Source: Limonium bicolor
Taxonomy: Eukaryota; Streptophyta; Magnoliopsida; Caryophyllales; Plumbaginaceae
DNA: 64,000 nucleotides
Assembly: GCA_023374045.1 (NCBI GenBank)
Contig: CM041776.1
Coordinates: forward strand, 139,565,296 to 139,629,295
Direction of reading: 5' to 3'
Position 1 is the first letter of the stretch; every line of letters begins with the position of its first letter. Below, in pieces: positions 32,888-45,743 of this stretch. The notes under the pieces were generated by a model. That model saw only the letters and a program-made list of their open reading frames with translations. It ran no database searches and was not told where the DNA came from. A program made the position numbers and the translations under genes.

Positions 32888-35092
32888 TGTAACACCCCTA
32901 AAACCGGCCTAAGAGTTAAGGGTGCTACACGCCGCGTATTACTACCTAATAACGCAAGGCTCTAAAACACTCAAACGCAATAAAGGCCCAAAACAACGTT
33001 TACATAAATATTGTAAACCAATGTATTCAAATACAGCGGAAGCAAATACCAAATCCCCAAATACGAAACTGAGTCGGAAACAGAAGTCAAAAGTATAAGG
33101 CCCGAAGGCTACAACATCCCAAAGTATCAAACTGAATGAACATAAAAGCTAAATACTATAGCTCCAGAACTCAAGATGATCCTCGCTGATCAATCTGCAA
33201 AAATGTTAGAAGTAGGGGAATGAGCACACAACTATGCCCAGTAAGCAGCGACCGTCATCAGTAAGGTCGCTCAACACAATTGAAAACAGAAGAAGGAGAA
33301 GATAAATATTTATCCACAATTCTCAATATCCAGAAGCTTTCAGAACAGAAACAGAGTGGAACTCAAGGGTTCCCAATTCAGAAACAGTCAGAACACTTAA
33401 ACAGAAAGGGGGACAAAACACAATGCACACACTCAGAAGGGTCGGAGACCCATAGACCATACCAGGTCTCTCGGCAACGCAGAAATGACTCGAAAGAGCC
33501 AAAGGGTTCGTCAACCCCACAAAACAGAAAGGGAATGACCCACACTCAGAATGACGTCTACATGGTATACCACGGAATAGCTCGACCCAGCCATTCACGG
33601 CTCAGAAACAATGTGCAATGTCCCAAAACAGAAGGGTTGCTTAAACAGAAGCAAAGTGCATTTAAATATGCCAAAACACTCATAAATCAGTAGTACAGAA
33701 CATAAGGAATCCAATGCCGCAGACGGCACTCAAATCGGAGTTCAAACGAAGAAGTTAAGTTGAAAACAGAGGGGTGTCCGAACTTGTGTCCGGACGTCGA
33801 AGTTCGGACACAAGTCGAGACTCAGAAACCAGAGAAAGCCAAATGTCCGAACTTGTGTCCGGACATCAATGTTCGGACACAAGTCGAGTTGAAATCAGAT
33901 AGAGGAATTCATGTCCGAACATCCAAGCTCGGACGGATGTTCGGATGGGTTTTACGGGAAAACACGCGGAAGGTCCGACCTTGTGTCCGGACTTCGAAGT
34001 TCGGACACAGGTCGAACTTTAAATCAGAGGGAAAACTTGAGGGTGTGTCCGAACATCCATGTTCGGACAGATGTTCGGACATACCCCGAACTTGAAAACC
34101 AGTAAGGCAAGAACGCACTGTCCGAACTTCAAAGCTCGGACAGAAGTTCGGACAGTGCGAAAACTGCAAATTCCAGAAGACGAACAGAGCAGAAAAACAA
34201 CGCAATCCAACACCACGAATTGCCAAATAAGCACACACACCAAATCAGACATTAAAACAGGAAACCATGGGGGTTTAGCCATCCAAAAATCACAACAAAA
34301 CGCTAATAGAAACCACACACACAAACCACAAACAATCCTTGCAACACCCCATGGCTGAACTTCCAAACTGAATCGAGTAACCACCTACCTCAATAATCAG
34401 CACAATCCAACGATCTGAGCAGTTCACAGCAACACGAAACGAAACCGCCAGCCAGACACCGATCAACGAGCACTGATTTCCACAATGACAAATCCATAAT
34501 CAGAAAACACAGAAGGAACCCCCAAACTCAAAACCTCGAAAGACTGTAACACAAACCTGGATTCGGAAGTCTAGAATCCCACAGTCCAAACAGTCTACAG
34601 CCTGTGCAACTTCACAACTCCAATCAGAACCAACGCCACTGATTCAACCACAATCGAAAGCCTAAAATCAGAACTGAGAGAGAGAGGAAACCAACGACGA
34701 AATTCGGAATTCTGCAGCGCAAACCTGATAGCGAGGAGAAGGAAAACCAGCAACGAAGAACTCCAATCCAAACGCAGCAGCAGAATTACAAATTTCAGCA
34801 GATGAAAGAAGAGAGAAGAGAGGAAGGAAGGAGCCAAAACTGTCGCTCTGAAGGCACGATGAAGAGACGCTCTCACGATCTATCTGACGTGAATGATTAG
34901 GAAAAGAAGAATTTAAGGAATTCCTTTCCTTATAACCAAATAATTAATTACCTTAATTAATGAATCAATGACCTCCTCGTCCTTGGCAATTAAAAGAATG
35001 TCGCTGACGTCCCAACTGGCAAGGGATTTTAATCCAACTTTAGAACACGTTGTAGCAGATATAATAAAGGTACAAATTGTACGGGTTATAAA
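32888..35092 (-). mobile_element. Solo LTR H with TT...CA ends
   Basis: On the minus strand it runs from TTTATAACCCG (35092) to GGGGTGTTACA (32888), 2205 bp, flanked by GTTTA on both sides. The 5' end begins TT rather than TG. It holds a six-unit hairpin array (33776-34153) of the GTCCGAAC type shared with LTR A. The ORFs of 33280-33693 and 33760-34384 fall on repeats and have no domain. Inserted in the leader of element E. Confidence 0.88.
33776..34153 (-). repeat. Hairpin array of solo LTR H (6 units)
   Basis: On the plus strand units start at 33776, 33845, 33913, 33974, 34047 and 34120 (61-73 bp apart), each GTCCGAAC...GTTCGGAC, several with a nested TCCGGAC arm. Confidence 0.88.
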
Positions 35093-35298
35093 GTTTAATC
35101 TATTTATTTTTGTTATTGTCATTTAATATTTCAATTATTTATTTATTGTCATTTACTTATTGTCATTTAATTTTCAGCAATTTTATTTTTTGTTGTTTAA
35201 TTTCCTTCTTTATTTAATTGTTATTAAATTCCCTCGTCATTTAAATTCCTGCAATTTAATTCTGTCCTTTTTAATTTTATTTACAGTATCCTGTTTAT
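35093..35298 (+). other. Leader of element E between solo LTR H and the MITE
   Basis: T-rich, with repeated TGTCATTTA/GTCATTTAAT text. No coding signal. Confidence 0.6.
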
Positions 35299-35807
35299 TA
35301 TTATTTGGGAGTAAATTACTCAGAACCCCCTTGAGGATTGGGCAATTACAGTTAACCCCCTTGTGTTTATCATAATTATTAGTAACCACCTTGAGGTTAC
35401 AGTATCTTTGACTATGAGCCCCCGAACTATAACTTTATTATAAAAACGTTAACCACGTGCTGCGCATCAGCTTGCTCACATTATTAATGACATGCTGGAC
35501 AAAAAAATACTACTTAATCAGCACTTATTGTCCGAAAAAACGTTAATCCTACCTCAAAATTGCATCTAAATTGGATGAGGGAGAGTTAATGATGTTAATT
35601 AAGCAGTTTGTTGTCTAGATTGTCATTAATAATGGATTAAGTTATGGATCAACATGTAGTTACGTTTTGATAACAAAGTTATAGTTCGAGGCTCTAGTCA
35701 GAGATACCGTAACCTCAAGGTGGTTACCAATAATTATGATAAACATAAGGGGGTTAACGGTATTATGCCCATACCTGAGGGGGGTTCCGAGTAATCTCTA
35801 TTATTTG
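35299..35807. mobile_element. Mutator-type MITE with 9-bp target duplication
   Basis: Element 35308-35798 (491 bp) flanked by TATTATTTG at 35299-35307 and 35799-35807. Terminal inverted repeats of about 145 bp: 35308-35455 and 35656-35798, sharing ATTACTC.GAACCCCC, GTTAACCCCCTT.TGTTTATC, CCACCTTGAGGTTAC and CGAACTATAACTTT blocks. No ORF. Long TIRs and a 9-bp duplication fit a non-autonomous MULE derivative. Confidence 0.9.
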
Positions 35808-36059
35808 CTTTGTAATTTATTTTGTCAATGATTTATATTTAAGGTTCAATTTATTTTTGTGCCATTTTATACAATTGTTTCTCATTACTGTCATTTAATT
35901 TCAGTTTAAAATTTTTCTGTCATTTAATTTTCAAGTACTATAAGTTCGTTTGTCTTAGTCATTTCGTTAATTTTGTTTTTTAGTATTCCTTTGTTAACTT
36001 TAGTTCCAAATTCAACACATTTCGTTCCTTTCTCTATTGCTGTTACAAGTACCTAGTGG
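35808..36059 (+). other. Leader of element E before gag
   Basis: T-rich non-coding, again with TGTCATTTAATTT repeats. Ends at the gag ATG. Confidence 0.6.
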
Positions 36060-38055
36060 ATGCGCAGAACGAGTTCATCTTGTCCACCAGATACAGACTT
36101 CGACCCCGAAATCGAGAGAAACTACCTCCAGGCTCTAAGAGCAAGAAGACAGCTCGATTTCAACATGACAGCAAACTACGACCAGCTTGGAGAAGGTCCA
36201 GTCGCCCAATACACGATGGGTAGAATAAACAGACCACTAGCCACACTGAGAAGAGGCCCAGTGGTTCTACCAGACCTAACTGCAGAGCTAATGGCAGATT
36301 GGCAGAAGATAAACCCCCCATCAATCCAATGCTGTTCGAAATCACCCTACAGGAACCTTTTCAGGTGCCGACCCAGCGGATGCACTAGACCACGTACATC
36401 GATTCCTAGTGCACTTGGACTCACTTGGCTTATCACAAGGCCTAGAGGAATATGCCAGACTAAGCCTGTTCTACCACAGTCTATCAGGAGAAGCTTCGAA
36501 ATGGTTCCATAGACTACCACCATGCATTATTACCACCTGGGAGCAGATGACGGATAAATTCTATGAGAAATACATCCCCATCTCCAAGACACGACAAATG
36601 ATTACCGATCTGATGGCATTCAGACAGCTGGGTAGCGAGACAATATGTGAGGCGTGGGACCGATTCAAAGAACTACTCCGCCAGTGCCCACACCACGTAC
36701 AGAATATCACCTCATTGGCTCCGGGATTCTTCCAAGGGTTAAAAGATGAAATCGGAGCTGAGATGAGAGTTGCCTTAGGAGGGAACCTACTAGCAAAAAG
36801 CGGGGAAGATTTCATGGCAGCTATGGAGTCCTACTGTGAGGAGCTTCGCCAATGGAGCTACAATGGGGGACGAGTATTCTCAATAGGTCATAGTTCTTCC
36901 CGAGCTTCGGACCCGATGATGGAACACATAGCAGCTGAGCAAGCGCATCTGAAAACCACAATGGGAAGTATGGCAAAGATGCTCGAACAACTCACCATGG
37001 GGCCAACCTCTAGGCAAACTGCCAAGAAAGTCTCTACAAGTGCCAACGAAGCCTGCTGCTCTCAGTGTGGGGACGCACATGAATATGAGGACTGCCCACT
37101 GGTAGCCGAGATGAAGCAAACTGAGGAGGCCAATGTCATAGGACAATTCAACAACAGGCAACCCTGGGTGCAGAATCAGCACCAAAACCTCAGGTACGGA
37201 AATCCAAATAACGCACTGAACTCACATCAGATGCAGCCTCAGAGGACGAACCAGGGAGGACCACCTGGCTTTGCTAGACCTCAGTATAATCAGTTCAGGC
37301 CATAGCAGTCTCAGGCTCAGCAACCATCATTGAGCTCAAACAATGCCAATCTGAAGGAGATGGTGGATAAGTTGATGGCTTCTCAGGAGCAGCAAATTGT
37401 AATCAATCAGAGTCTGGCAGTTGGTCAGCAAAAGCTAGAGAATGCCATGGTAGAGATGCAGGGAACGATGAGTCAGTTGACTCAGTTCCTCTTACAGCAG
37501 AGACCTTCTGGATCACTGCCTTCCCAACCAGACCCTAATCCCAAGGAGCAGTTGAAGGCAGTGTCGGTCTCAGAAGCAGTAGTGATTGAGGACTGCAATG
37601 ATTTTGGAGAGATAGCAGCAGTTTCCCTAAGAAGTGGAAGGAACTTAATCAATGACAAAGTGGCAGGGAACCATACTGATGAGGAGACCGAGCCCCTTTC
37701 TAATACCGTCGGTGCACCATCAGGGCATCTTGCCCCTCCTGAGGTAGTACATGAAGAGACCCAGGCTCCTATTCCTTCTCCCTCTCATTTAACTGCGATT
37801 AAAAATACAAAAGGAAAAACATCTGCAAAAGAACTTCCTTTTCCAAACCGTCTCAAAGAGCGAGAGCTTGATGAGCAGTTTGGAAGATTTTTAGATGTCT
37901 TTCGAAAGCTGACTATCAATATTCCTCTTATTGATGCGATCAAACAGATGCCAAATTATGCTAAATTTGTGAAGGATTTGATTTCGAATAAGCGGAAGTA
38001 TAAGGAGAAGGACACCATTCAGCTGACTGAGACCTGTTCTGCAGCGATCCTATAG
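36060..38055 (+). pseudogene. gag: gag of Athila-like element E
   Basis: Starts MRRTSSSCPPD at ATG 36060. Around 36340 the frame shifts into GADPADALDHVHRF-type text, then a long open stretch 36409-37305 with the capsid motif YARLSLFYHSLSGEASKWF, FYEKYIP and CEAWDRFKELLRQCPHH, and one zinc knuckle CSQCGDAHEYEDC near 37057. A TAG at 37303 interrupts it; 37306-38055 continues in frame with Q-rich text (MVDKLMASQEQQ), and the pre-protease part LKERELDEQFGRFLDVFRKL...IPLIDAIKQMPNYAKFVKDL typical of Athila. A TAG at 38053 leads into protease. Confidence 0.9.
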
Positions 38056-38440
38056 AAGCTACCTCCAAAGCGTGGTGATCCTGGTCAGCCCATTATTCCT
38101 TGCTCAATTGGAGATATGGATTGTGGATACGGTCTCTGCGATCTAGGAGCGAGCATCAACCTGATGCCATACATCATGTTCAAAAAGCTTCATGCGGGTG
38201 AGCTCATTTCAATTCATTTCAGACTCCAATTAGCTTATTAATCATCAATCACACCCAGAGGTATGGTAGAGAATGTGGTTGTTAGTGTGGGTAAGTTTTT
38301 CTTCCCAGCTGATTTCGTGATCCACGACATGGATGAGGATGTTGAGGTACCTCTAATTCTTGATAAATCTTTCCTTAGAACTGCGAAAACTATTATAGAT
38401 GTTGATAAGAAAGATTACCTTGAAATTTCATGACGAAGAG
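38056..38440 (+). pseudogene. pro: Protease of element E
   Basis: Reading CSIGDMDCGYGLCDLGASINLMPYIMFKKL holds the Athila-type aspartic protease active site (DLGAS). A TAA near 38239 and a frame change near 38410 break it. The downstream VGKFFFPADFVIHDMDEDVEVPLILDKSFL block is the second half of the domain. Confidence 0.82.
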
Positions 38441-40189
38441 TTAAGTTTTGATATTAATAAAATGATGCAGAAAAATACTTCTTCTCATGCTGTTTTCTCT
38501 ATGGATTTAATTGAGGATTTTTATGATCATGACGATGACTATATCCATAGGAGTACTGATACTTTTAATTCCTTGTTTAAGTGTTCTGACATTTTAGAGT
38601 AGGTATTGAGCCTATCCATTGAGGATGACAAGGAAAGCTATGAGATGGCCTCGGTCGTCCCGCAGCTCAATCAAGGAAGGTCATATTTTCGTTCCTCCAA
38701 CCCTCCAGTAGAAAAGCTGGATCGACCCATTCAAAGACCTATCCCTTCAATAGAGAAGCCTCTTACCCTTGAACTCAAATCTCTTCCTTCTCATCTTAAA
38801 TATATTTTCTTGGTAGAGGGTAATACCCGGCCTGTTATTATCTCTGCATCTTTGTCTGTTTCGCTGGAAACTAGACTTCTAGAGGTGCTCAAGAGGCATA
38901 AAGGTGCCATGGGATGGTCAATTGCTGATATAAAAGGGATCAATCCTGGTTTCTGCACTCACCGGATCTATATGGAGGATAATTATAAGGCAGTGAGGCA
39001 GGCCCAGAGAAGATTAAATCCCAATCTGAAGGAGGTGGTCAAAGCTGAAGTGCTGAAGCTTCTTGATGCAGGCATTATCAACCCGATATCTGACATCCCG
39101 TGGGTGTCTCCAGTCCAGGTTGTCCCAAAGAAAGAAGGGATCGTGGCAGTTCCCAATGAGAAGGGGGAGATTGTTCCTCAGAGGCAGACGACCGGGTGGA
39201 GAATGTGTATTGACTAGCGTCGCCTCAACAATGCCACAAGGAAAGACTATTTCCCGCTCCCATTCATTGACCAGATGCTCGAGCGGTTAGCCGGCCAAGA
39301 GTTCTATTGCTTCCTCGACGGCTACAGTGGATATTTTCAGATCCCCATTGCCCCAGAAGATCAAGAGAAAACAACATTTACCTGTCCATATGGGACATTC
39401 GCATACCGGAGGATGCCATCCGGGCTCTGTAATGCCCCAGCAACATTCCAGCGGTGTATGATGGCCATCTTCAATGACTTCATTGAGAAGAGTGTTGAAG
39501 TTTTTATGGACGACTTTTCAGTTTATGGGCAGAGTTTCGAGGTGTGTTTGGAGCAGTTGGATATGATATTGAGGAGATGTGAGGAAACAAACCTTGTGCT
39601 GAACTGGGAGAAGTGCCATTTTATGGTACGGGAAGGTACTGTACTGGGTCACAAGGTTTCTACGGAGGGCATCCAGGTAGACAAGGCCAAGGTGGAGGTG
39701 ATAGAGAAGCTTCCCCCACCGACTACTGTAAAAGATGTCAGGTCATTCCTTGGTCATGCAGGATTCTACAGGAGATTCATTCAGGATTTCTCAAGGATTG
39801 CTAAACCCCTGTCGGACCTGCTCCAGAAAGATGTCAAGTTCCAGTTCACTGAGGAGTTTTTGACAGCCTTTCAGACCATCAAAGATAAGCTCTGCTCAGC
39901 CCCAATTGTGGTCCCACCAGAGTGGTCAGAACCATTCGAGATCATGACAGATGCGAGCGATTATGCAGTTGGCGCCGCATTATGTCAGAAGAAGGATAAG
40001 ATGCTGAGAGTAATCACCTATGCTAGCAAGACCTTGATAGACGCTCAGAAAAATTATACTACTACAGAGAAGGAGTTGCTAGCTGTGGTGTTCGCTCTGG
40101 ATAAGTTTCGACCATATCTGCTAGGAATCAAGGTGATTGTCCACATTGATCATACGACCCTCAAGTATCTTTTCCAAAAAAATGAATAG
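38441..40189 (+). pseudogene. pol: Reverse transcriptase of element E
   Basis: 38606-39217 is the N-terminal part (LPSHLKYIFLVEGNTRPVIIS, HKGAMGWSIADIKGINPGFCTHRI, WVSPVQVVPKKEG, WRMCID) ended by TAG 39215 where RT normally reads Tyr. 39275-40189 gives LDGYSGYFQIPI, the catalytic FMDDFSVYG at 39503-39514, LGHKVSTEGI, and RNase H (DASDYAVGAALCQ, TTEKELLAVVFALDKFRPYLLG, HIDHTTLKYLF). A TAG at 40187 interrupts RNase H. Confidence 0.93.
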
Positions 40190-41787
40190 AAGCCTAGACT
40201 TCTGAGATGGATTCTGCTTCTCCAAGAATTTAACTTAGAAGTTGTGGATAAAAAGGGAAAGCAGAACGGAGTTGCTGATCACCTATCAAGACTTGACCTT
40301 CCTGATGATGGAGTCCCAATCAATGAGTTCTTCCCTGATGAGACAGCATTCAAGATTGGAAAGGTAAATGAACCATGGTACGCGAACTTAGTAAATTATC
40401 TAGTTTCTGGTTTAATTCCACATGACTACAGTTATAACGAGAGGAAGAAGTTCCTTTCAGAGACTCGCCATTATATATAGGAGGACCCTTATCTGTTTCG
40501 GGTCTGTGCTGATGGTCTGATAAGGCGCTGTCTCCTGGATGATGAGATTTCAAGTGTGCTAGAATTTTGCCATTCAAAGGAGGCAGGTGGACATCACGGT
40601 CCTACAAGGACAGCTGCCAAAATATTAGAGTGTGGTTTTTATTGGCCCACTCTTCACAAGGATGTCAACGCTTCTGCTCTCAATGTGATAAATGTCAAAG
40701 AATGGGTAATACATCAAGAAGGCATGAGATGCCTCAAAAAGGAATTCTGGAGGTGGAGTTGTTTGATGTATGGGGGATAGATTTCATGGGCCCTTTCCCT
40801 TCATCCCATGGGAATCAGTACATCCTTGTTGCAGTATATTATGTATCTAAATGGTTCGAAGCAATTGCTAGTCATGCTGCTGATGCTAAGACAGTAGTCA
40901 AGTTCCTAAAGAAGCATATCTTCACCAGGTTTGGTGTGCCTAGAGCGATCATCAGTGATGGAGGCTCACATTTCTACAACAAGGCCTTTGAATCATTAAT
41001 GACCAAGTACGGAGTGACCCACAAGGTAGCATTACCTTATCATCTACAAACCAATGGTTAGGCAGAAGTGAGTAATCGTGAGCTTAAATGGATTCTACAG
41101 AAAACTGTTACTGCTTCGAGAAATGATTGGTCAGTCAAGCTGGACGACGCCCTCTAGGCCTACCGTACTGCATTTAAAACCCCTATAGGGATGTCTTCAT
41201 TCAAGCTTGTATATGGAAAAGCCTGTCATCTCCCAGTAGAGCTCGAACATAAAGCATATTGGGCATTGAAAGCCCTAAATTTTGACTTACATGCTACAGG
41301 AGAGAAAAGGAAATTTCAGCTGTCTGAACTCGAAGAGCTAAGAGAACAAGCTTATGACAGCTCCAGAATTTATAAGGAGCGCACAAAGAGAATCCATGAT
41401 CAAATGATACAGAAGCGAGAATTTAAAGTAGGGGATCTGGTATTGCTCTACAATTCCAGGCTGTGCCTTTTTCCTGGCATGTTGAAATCCCATTGGGCAG
41501 GTCCATTTAAAGTTGTGGGGATCACTACCTATAATGCCTACGAGCTAGAAAACAAGTCAGGAGAGGTATTCAAGGTGAATGGTGCTCGACTGAAGAAGTA
41601 CCTAGGCGATACCTTTTCTCAGCCTCCTGCACCAGGTGTATCCTTAATTGAAAGTTCTTATTCCATTACTTCTGTCTCTGCTATCTGTACTGCAGCACCC
41701 CCTCCCAAATCATCAAAGAAACCGTGCTCGCAATGGTATTTCAGACTGAAGAAAGCTATTGCTAGTTGTTGTGGCGGCCCTCCTTGA
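40190..41787 (+). pseudogene. int: RNase H end and integrase of element E
   Basis: 40190-40300 continues RNase H ([26 protein letters not shown]). TAG at 40478. The integrase finger reads [19 protein letters not shown] with a frame shift near 40670 and [11 protein letters not shown]. The core has the first Asp in GIDFMGPFP, the second in IISDGGSHF and the Glu in SNRELKW, with TAG at 41059 just before it and TAG at 41155. 41191-41787 gives [29 protein letters not shown] and [12 protein letters not shown], the Athila C terminus, without a chromodomain. Confidence 0.9.
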
Positions 41788-43170
41788 TACTACCTGCAAA
41801 GTCTACCCAAAGATTATAAAGAAGGGCGGCTGACTGGGAGGCAACCAAGTGGTAGTTTACTGTTTAATCTATATTTTGCTTTTATTTTCCAGTTTTGTTT
41901 TTAGCATTTTGAATTTTTATTAGATCTCTTCGGAGCCCATGCGTTTAACGTGATACTTTTAAGTGTCAAATTTTTGTATTCTCTAAGGTTCTTACAGGTG
42001 CAATGATCATGGACACTCCAAGGTTGGACACTTGCTTTACAACAAGTGTGATGAAGACTCCTACTCCAGCTAAGGACTTTAGTGTGAGGAAGGTGCCCTT
42101 CCTCAATCTAAAGATATCATTGGAGTTTTCGTGTCCTTTCACTCTTATTTCAGTCCAGCTTACGCTTTGAATGAATTAAGTCCATGAGATCTTTAGTTAA
42201 ATCTTTGATGAATTTGCAATATTCAGAAAGTCCTCTTCTTGGTTAAATTTATGAACAATGAGGACATTGCTCCTCTTAAGTGTGAGGAAGTAGGAGTACT
42301 TTCTAAATATTGTCATTGCACTTAATGCCACATTTGTTTTTGTTTGTCCTCTTATTTTGAAAGAATTATCTCTTTTCAGTGGCCAAAAAATTTTTTTTTG
42401 GAAGCTTTGAAAACGAGCCTGATGACCACCTCAAGAATCTTTATGCTCTAGGCTGTTTGTATGTATAGTTTTGTCCAAAGTGAATCTGTTTTCACTGAAA
42501 TTTGGTGGATTAGCTGATTATGAAAATTGAATTGGTCTAGTTTGGGGTCTTGGGAATGATGAGAAAGTTTGGAATGAAAGGAAAAAGGGCAAGGTACTCC
42601 GCTGATCTGAATTAAAAATTTCTGAACCAAAACAGGCCACTTCATTCGGTTAGTAGGCCTTGGGGTGCCTTTATCCCCACTACCACTAAGGTCCTTGTGA
42701 TCTGGGATAGAAGGCCCAAAGCCGCTACATGGGTGAAGAGAAAAGTCTGAGGGGATGAATTAAATATGCAAATGGCAGAATAGAATGTTAAGGAAAATAT
42801 ACTTTGAAAAGTTAAATGCGTAATTCATTTTTGCTTATTCTGATCATGAGTATGTGGTGTTGAAAGGTATCACGGAATAAGGTGTTACTTCACACCCCTT
42901 GTCATCTAAAGGTTAGAGGAAAGAAATGGTGGAAGATCCCAAACTATTCTGTTTCAGTATCTATAGTCTAACTTCTCCATGCTTTTTAAACTTCATTCTT
43001 TTTCACTATTGCGAAAACCTACAGCTAGTAGCAGAACTTTTCTTTTGATTGTCATTTTGCTTGTTTTCCACCGGCAGTTGTTTGATCCTGAGTTTCAATA
43101 CTTCGGCCCTTAAGAGTAGTAATATTCTGTATTTGCTTGAGGACAAGCAAAAGCTAAGTGTGAGGAAGTT
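41788..43170 (+). other. 3' region of element E, no env-like ORF, PPT at end
   Basis: Holds GGCTGACTGGGAGGCAACC near 41827, typical after Athila pol. Athila elements often encode an envelope-like ORF here; no ORF above about 65 codons is present. GACAAGCAAAAGCTAAGTG and then GTGAGGAAGT lead into the LTR at 43171; this is the likely plus-strand primer, degenerate compared with G-rich Athila tracts. Confidence 0.7.
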
Positions 43171-45621
43171 TGATAAGTGTAAAATACAAATAAACATATA
43201 ATTCACTAACGTATATTTGATTTAATATTCATAATGAATTGGCTTATATTTCACACTTATCTTATAGTTTTTTCTACTTTATTTTGATGTGAACTGATAT
43301 ATTTTATATGTAAAATGCAGGAGGAAAACTATTGGATTTACATTAAAGATTACAACACAACAAATGGTGACATATGTATACATACATATATACAAAACCA
43401 AACCAGAAATTGATGAGTCCGCCGTTTTCTCTTATATTGTCGGCCCAATATTGTGCCCCACTGGATTGATGCTGGATGTATATGCATGTTGGTCGAGGTT
43501 TGCAGCAGCCCACTGGAAGTGGTGACTAAATCTATCGCATGCATGGAGATAGGCTGACAAGTCATTTACGTGGGCATAATTACGAAGCAACAACGTCATA
43601 CACATAGAAGCCCATTCTTCTTTAAGTCTGGACCGACAAAACAACTTCAGACGCACAGACCATCGCGAGCAAATATCATATATGATATTAATATCACCCA
43701 TGCTATTTGCTGGGATTCACGATGGTCGGGGATACAGACTGGCAAGAGCCGGGGATCGCACTACTACCATCGTCTTCATCTCTATCACGATATAATCACC
43801 GTCTTCATACCATCTTCACGATCGACTTACACTCCACACTCGCCATTCATCATCCATCACCGCCTTCACCACCACTTGCACCACGCCCAGCCCTGCATCT
43901 CCATTTTTCACGCCACACACATTCACGCAAATCTTCACCGATGTCTCGCCCGCACCGCACCTCACCATTCACCCATCATCCTCACCCATCACCATCATTC
44001 ACCACCATCAACATCGTCTTCATTCCATCACCAACCTCACCATCTTCATGCCTTCACCATATCCCTCCGTCGTAACATTTCATCACCCGTAATCGTCGAA
44101 CAGAGGAGGATACACCTGTGTCGACCACCGGAATCACCCTCCAACACCATCATCCCGCTACGGCCATACACACCACCGTCTTCACGATTTATCGCCATCA
44201 TCGTAATGTCATCATTCATCTTCTTAATTCATGATACTGCTACACACCCACATCGGATCATTCCATCCCCATCTTCACCGACGACTTCACCATTGCGATC
44301 GCATCGTCATTCGCCATCCACCATCACCCGAGGATCTTCTTCATCGCCACGATCACCATTCATGCTCGCAACGGAGACAGACGACGCCATCATCTTCACG
44401 CCATTCACGTCGGTAAATGACACACACAGACCATCGTCTTTTTCCGCCGATCATCGTCTTCACCACCACCGTGACCATCGCTCTCGCACACACCCGCAGC
44501 CGAAACACCTCAGACTATCGTCTTCCGTCATCACTACCACATCATCATTCTCGAGCATCATCTTCATTCACTCACGCCTTCAACAGAGACTGAGGAGATC
44601 ACCATCCACACCACGAACCATCATCGAGCGCATCTCCATCGCCACGATCCATCACCGCCATCATCCGCATCATCACCGCCAACATCATTTCTTTTCGTCG
44701 TCGATTGTACGAGGAAAGCAAGCGGCGTGAGGAGGCAGATCGAGTATGTGAGGATGACAACAGAGGTGAAACCGACACGGGTTGAGAACGGGGCGGGGGA
44801 AGACGACAAGAGCGAACCGGTTCGGGCAGAGACAAATCGTGAACCGGACCAGGGCTTAATAAGGGTTTTTACTAAACTTATCCTATTACATTAATATTTG
44901 TTACATGTTATCCACTTCTTGTTACATTCTTAGTTATTACATAACATTTGATATTTGTTTTAATGTTTGTTTTCATCTTTGAAATAATGAGTGAGTAGTT
45001 TATATTTACTCTCGGTGATGGTCTATTTCAGTTTGTTTTAATTATGTAACTTATATTCTTGCTGGTTTTAATTAATTACGGATTGTTACGATTAATATTA
45101 TTCTTGCGCTTTTTAATAAATATCATGAGTTTATTGAACTGCTTTACTAAATCTATTTTGATCCGACCAAGTGATAAATAGATAGGTTAAATTAATCTGT
45201 ATATTTGTGGAATTATTGATTGGATTAATTAATTATTCCTGCAGACGCAAATTCCTCGTACTTAATCCGTTCACATCTGTTTCTGCTTGAGTCTAGACTA
45301 GACCTCGCATTTCTGGTAAATGAATTCTTCTGAGACTATGATTTAGCTCTTAAGAAAATATTAGGGATTTTACCAATCTGTCTTTAATTAACCAATAGAC
45401 ATAATTGATCAAACGGTTTTAACCCGAACCCAGAGTCCCGTTCATCCAATTCATCTATCACTTTATTTTATCTGTTATTTATTTTCCTGGCTGTTATTTT
45501 AATTATATCGTTCTTGTTATTTATTTAAATCCCAAAACAAAAACAACCCCCTTTGAATTACCCATTGTCATAGGCTAGACTTATTTACCTCAAGTCCCGT
45601 GGATTGACACCTGGTCGCTTC
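43171..45621 (+). repeat. 3' LTR of element E, truncated by insertion G
   Basis: Starts TGATAAGTGT and follows the 5' LTR to GGTCGCTTC at 45621, where minus-strand LTR G begins. A 386-codon His/Ser-rich open frame (43570-44730) lies in the CAY-rich section and is broken in the 5' LTR copy. Confidence 0.9.
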
Positions 45622-45738
45622 TGTAACACCCCTAATCCTAAACCTGTAATGATGTCGCAAGTCGTAGCATAATAAATAATAATTCGCAGCGGAAAAATAA
45701 ACTAACTCCCTTGGTGTTACAGGCCGTTACTCACCCTT
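45622..45738 (-). repeat. 3' terminal part of LTR G (minus strand), left of insertion F
   Basis: Starts TGTAACACCCC on the plus strand. Its minus-strand reading has TTCCGCTGCGA and TGAGTAACGGC, shared with the ends of LTRs A and F. Continues at 59100. It interrupts the 3' LTR of E after GCTTC. Confidence 0.8.
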
Positions 45739-45743
45739 GTAAG
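45739..45743. repeat. Target site duplication, left, of element F
   Basis: GTAAG, repeated at 59095-59099. Confidence 0.92.

Larger units (their letters stand above)
30126..45621 (+). mobile_element. Athila-like Ty3/gypsy element E, 3' end cut by insertion G
   Basis: LTR 30126-32665, PBS for tRNA-Asp, gag, PR, RT, RNase H, integrase, PPT, LTR from 43171. It carries solo LTR H and a MITE in its leader. About 12.9 kb without insertions. The last roughly 90 bp of the 3' LTR lie beyond insertion G and outside the window. The five bases before the 5' LTR are CGCGC; the matching target duplication is not visible. The two LTRs differ by scattered substitutions and indels, so this is older than A or F. 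Confidence 0.93.

Noticed and set aside
41788..43170. Envelope-like ORF expected in Athila elements
   Set aside because: Only short frames, no membrane or signal pattern found.
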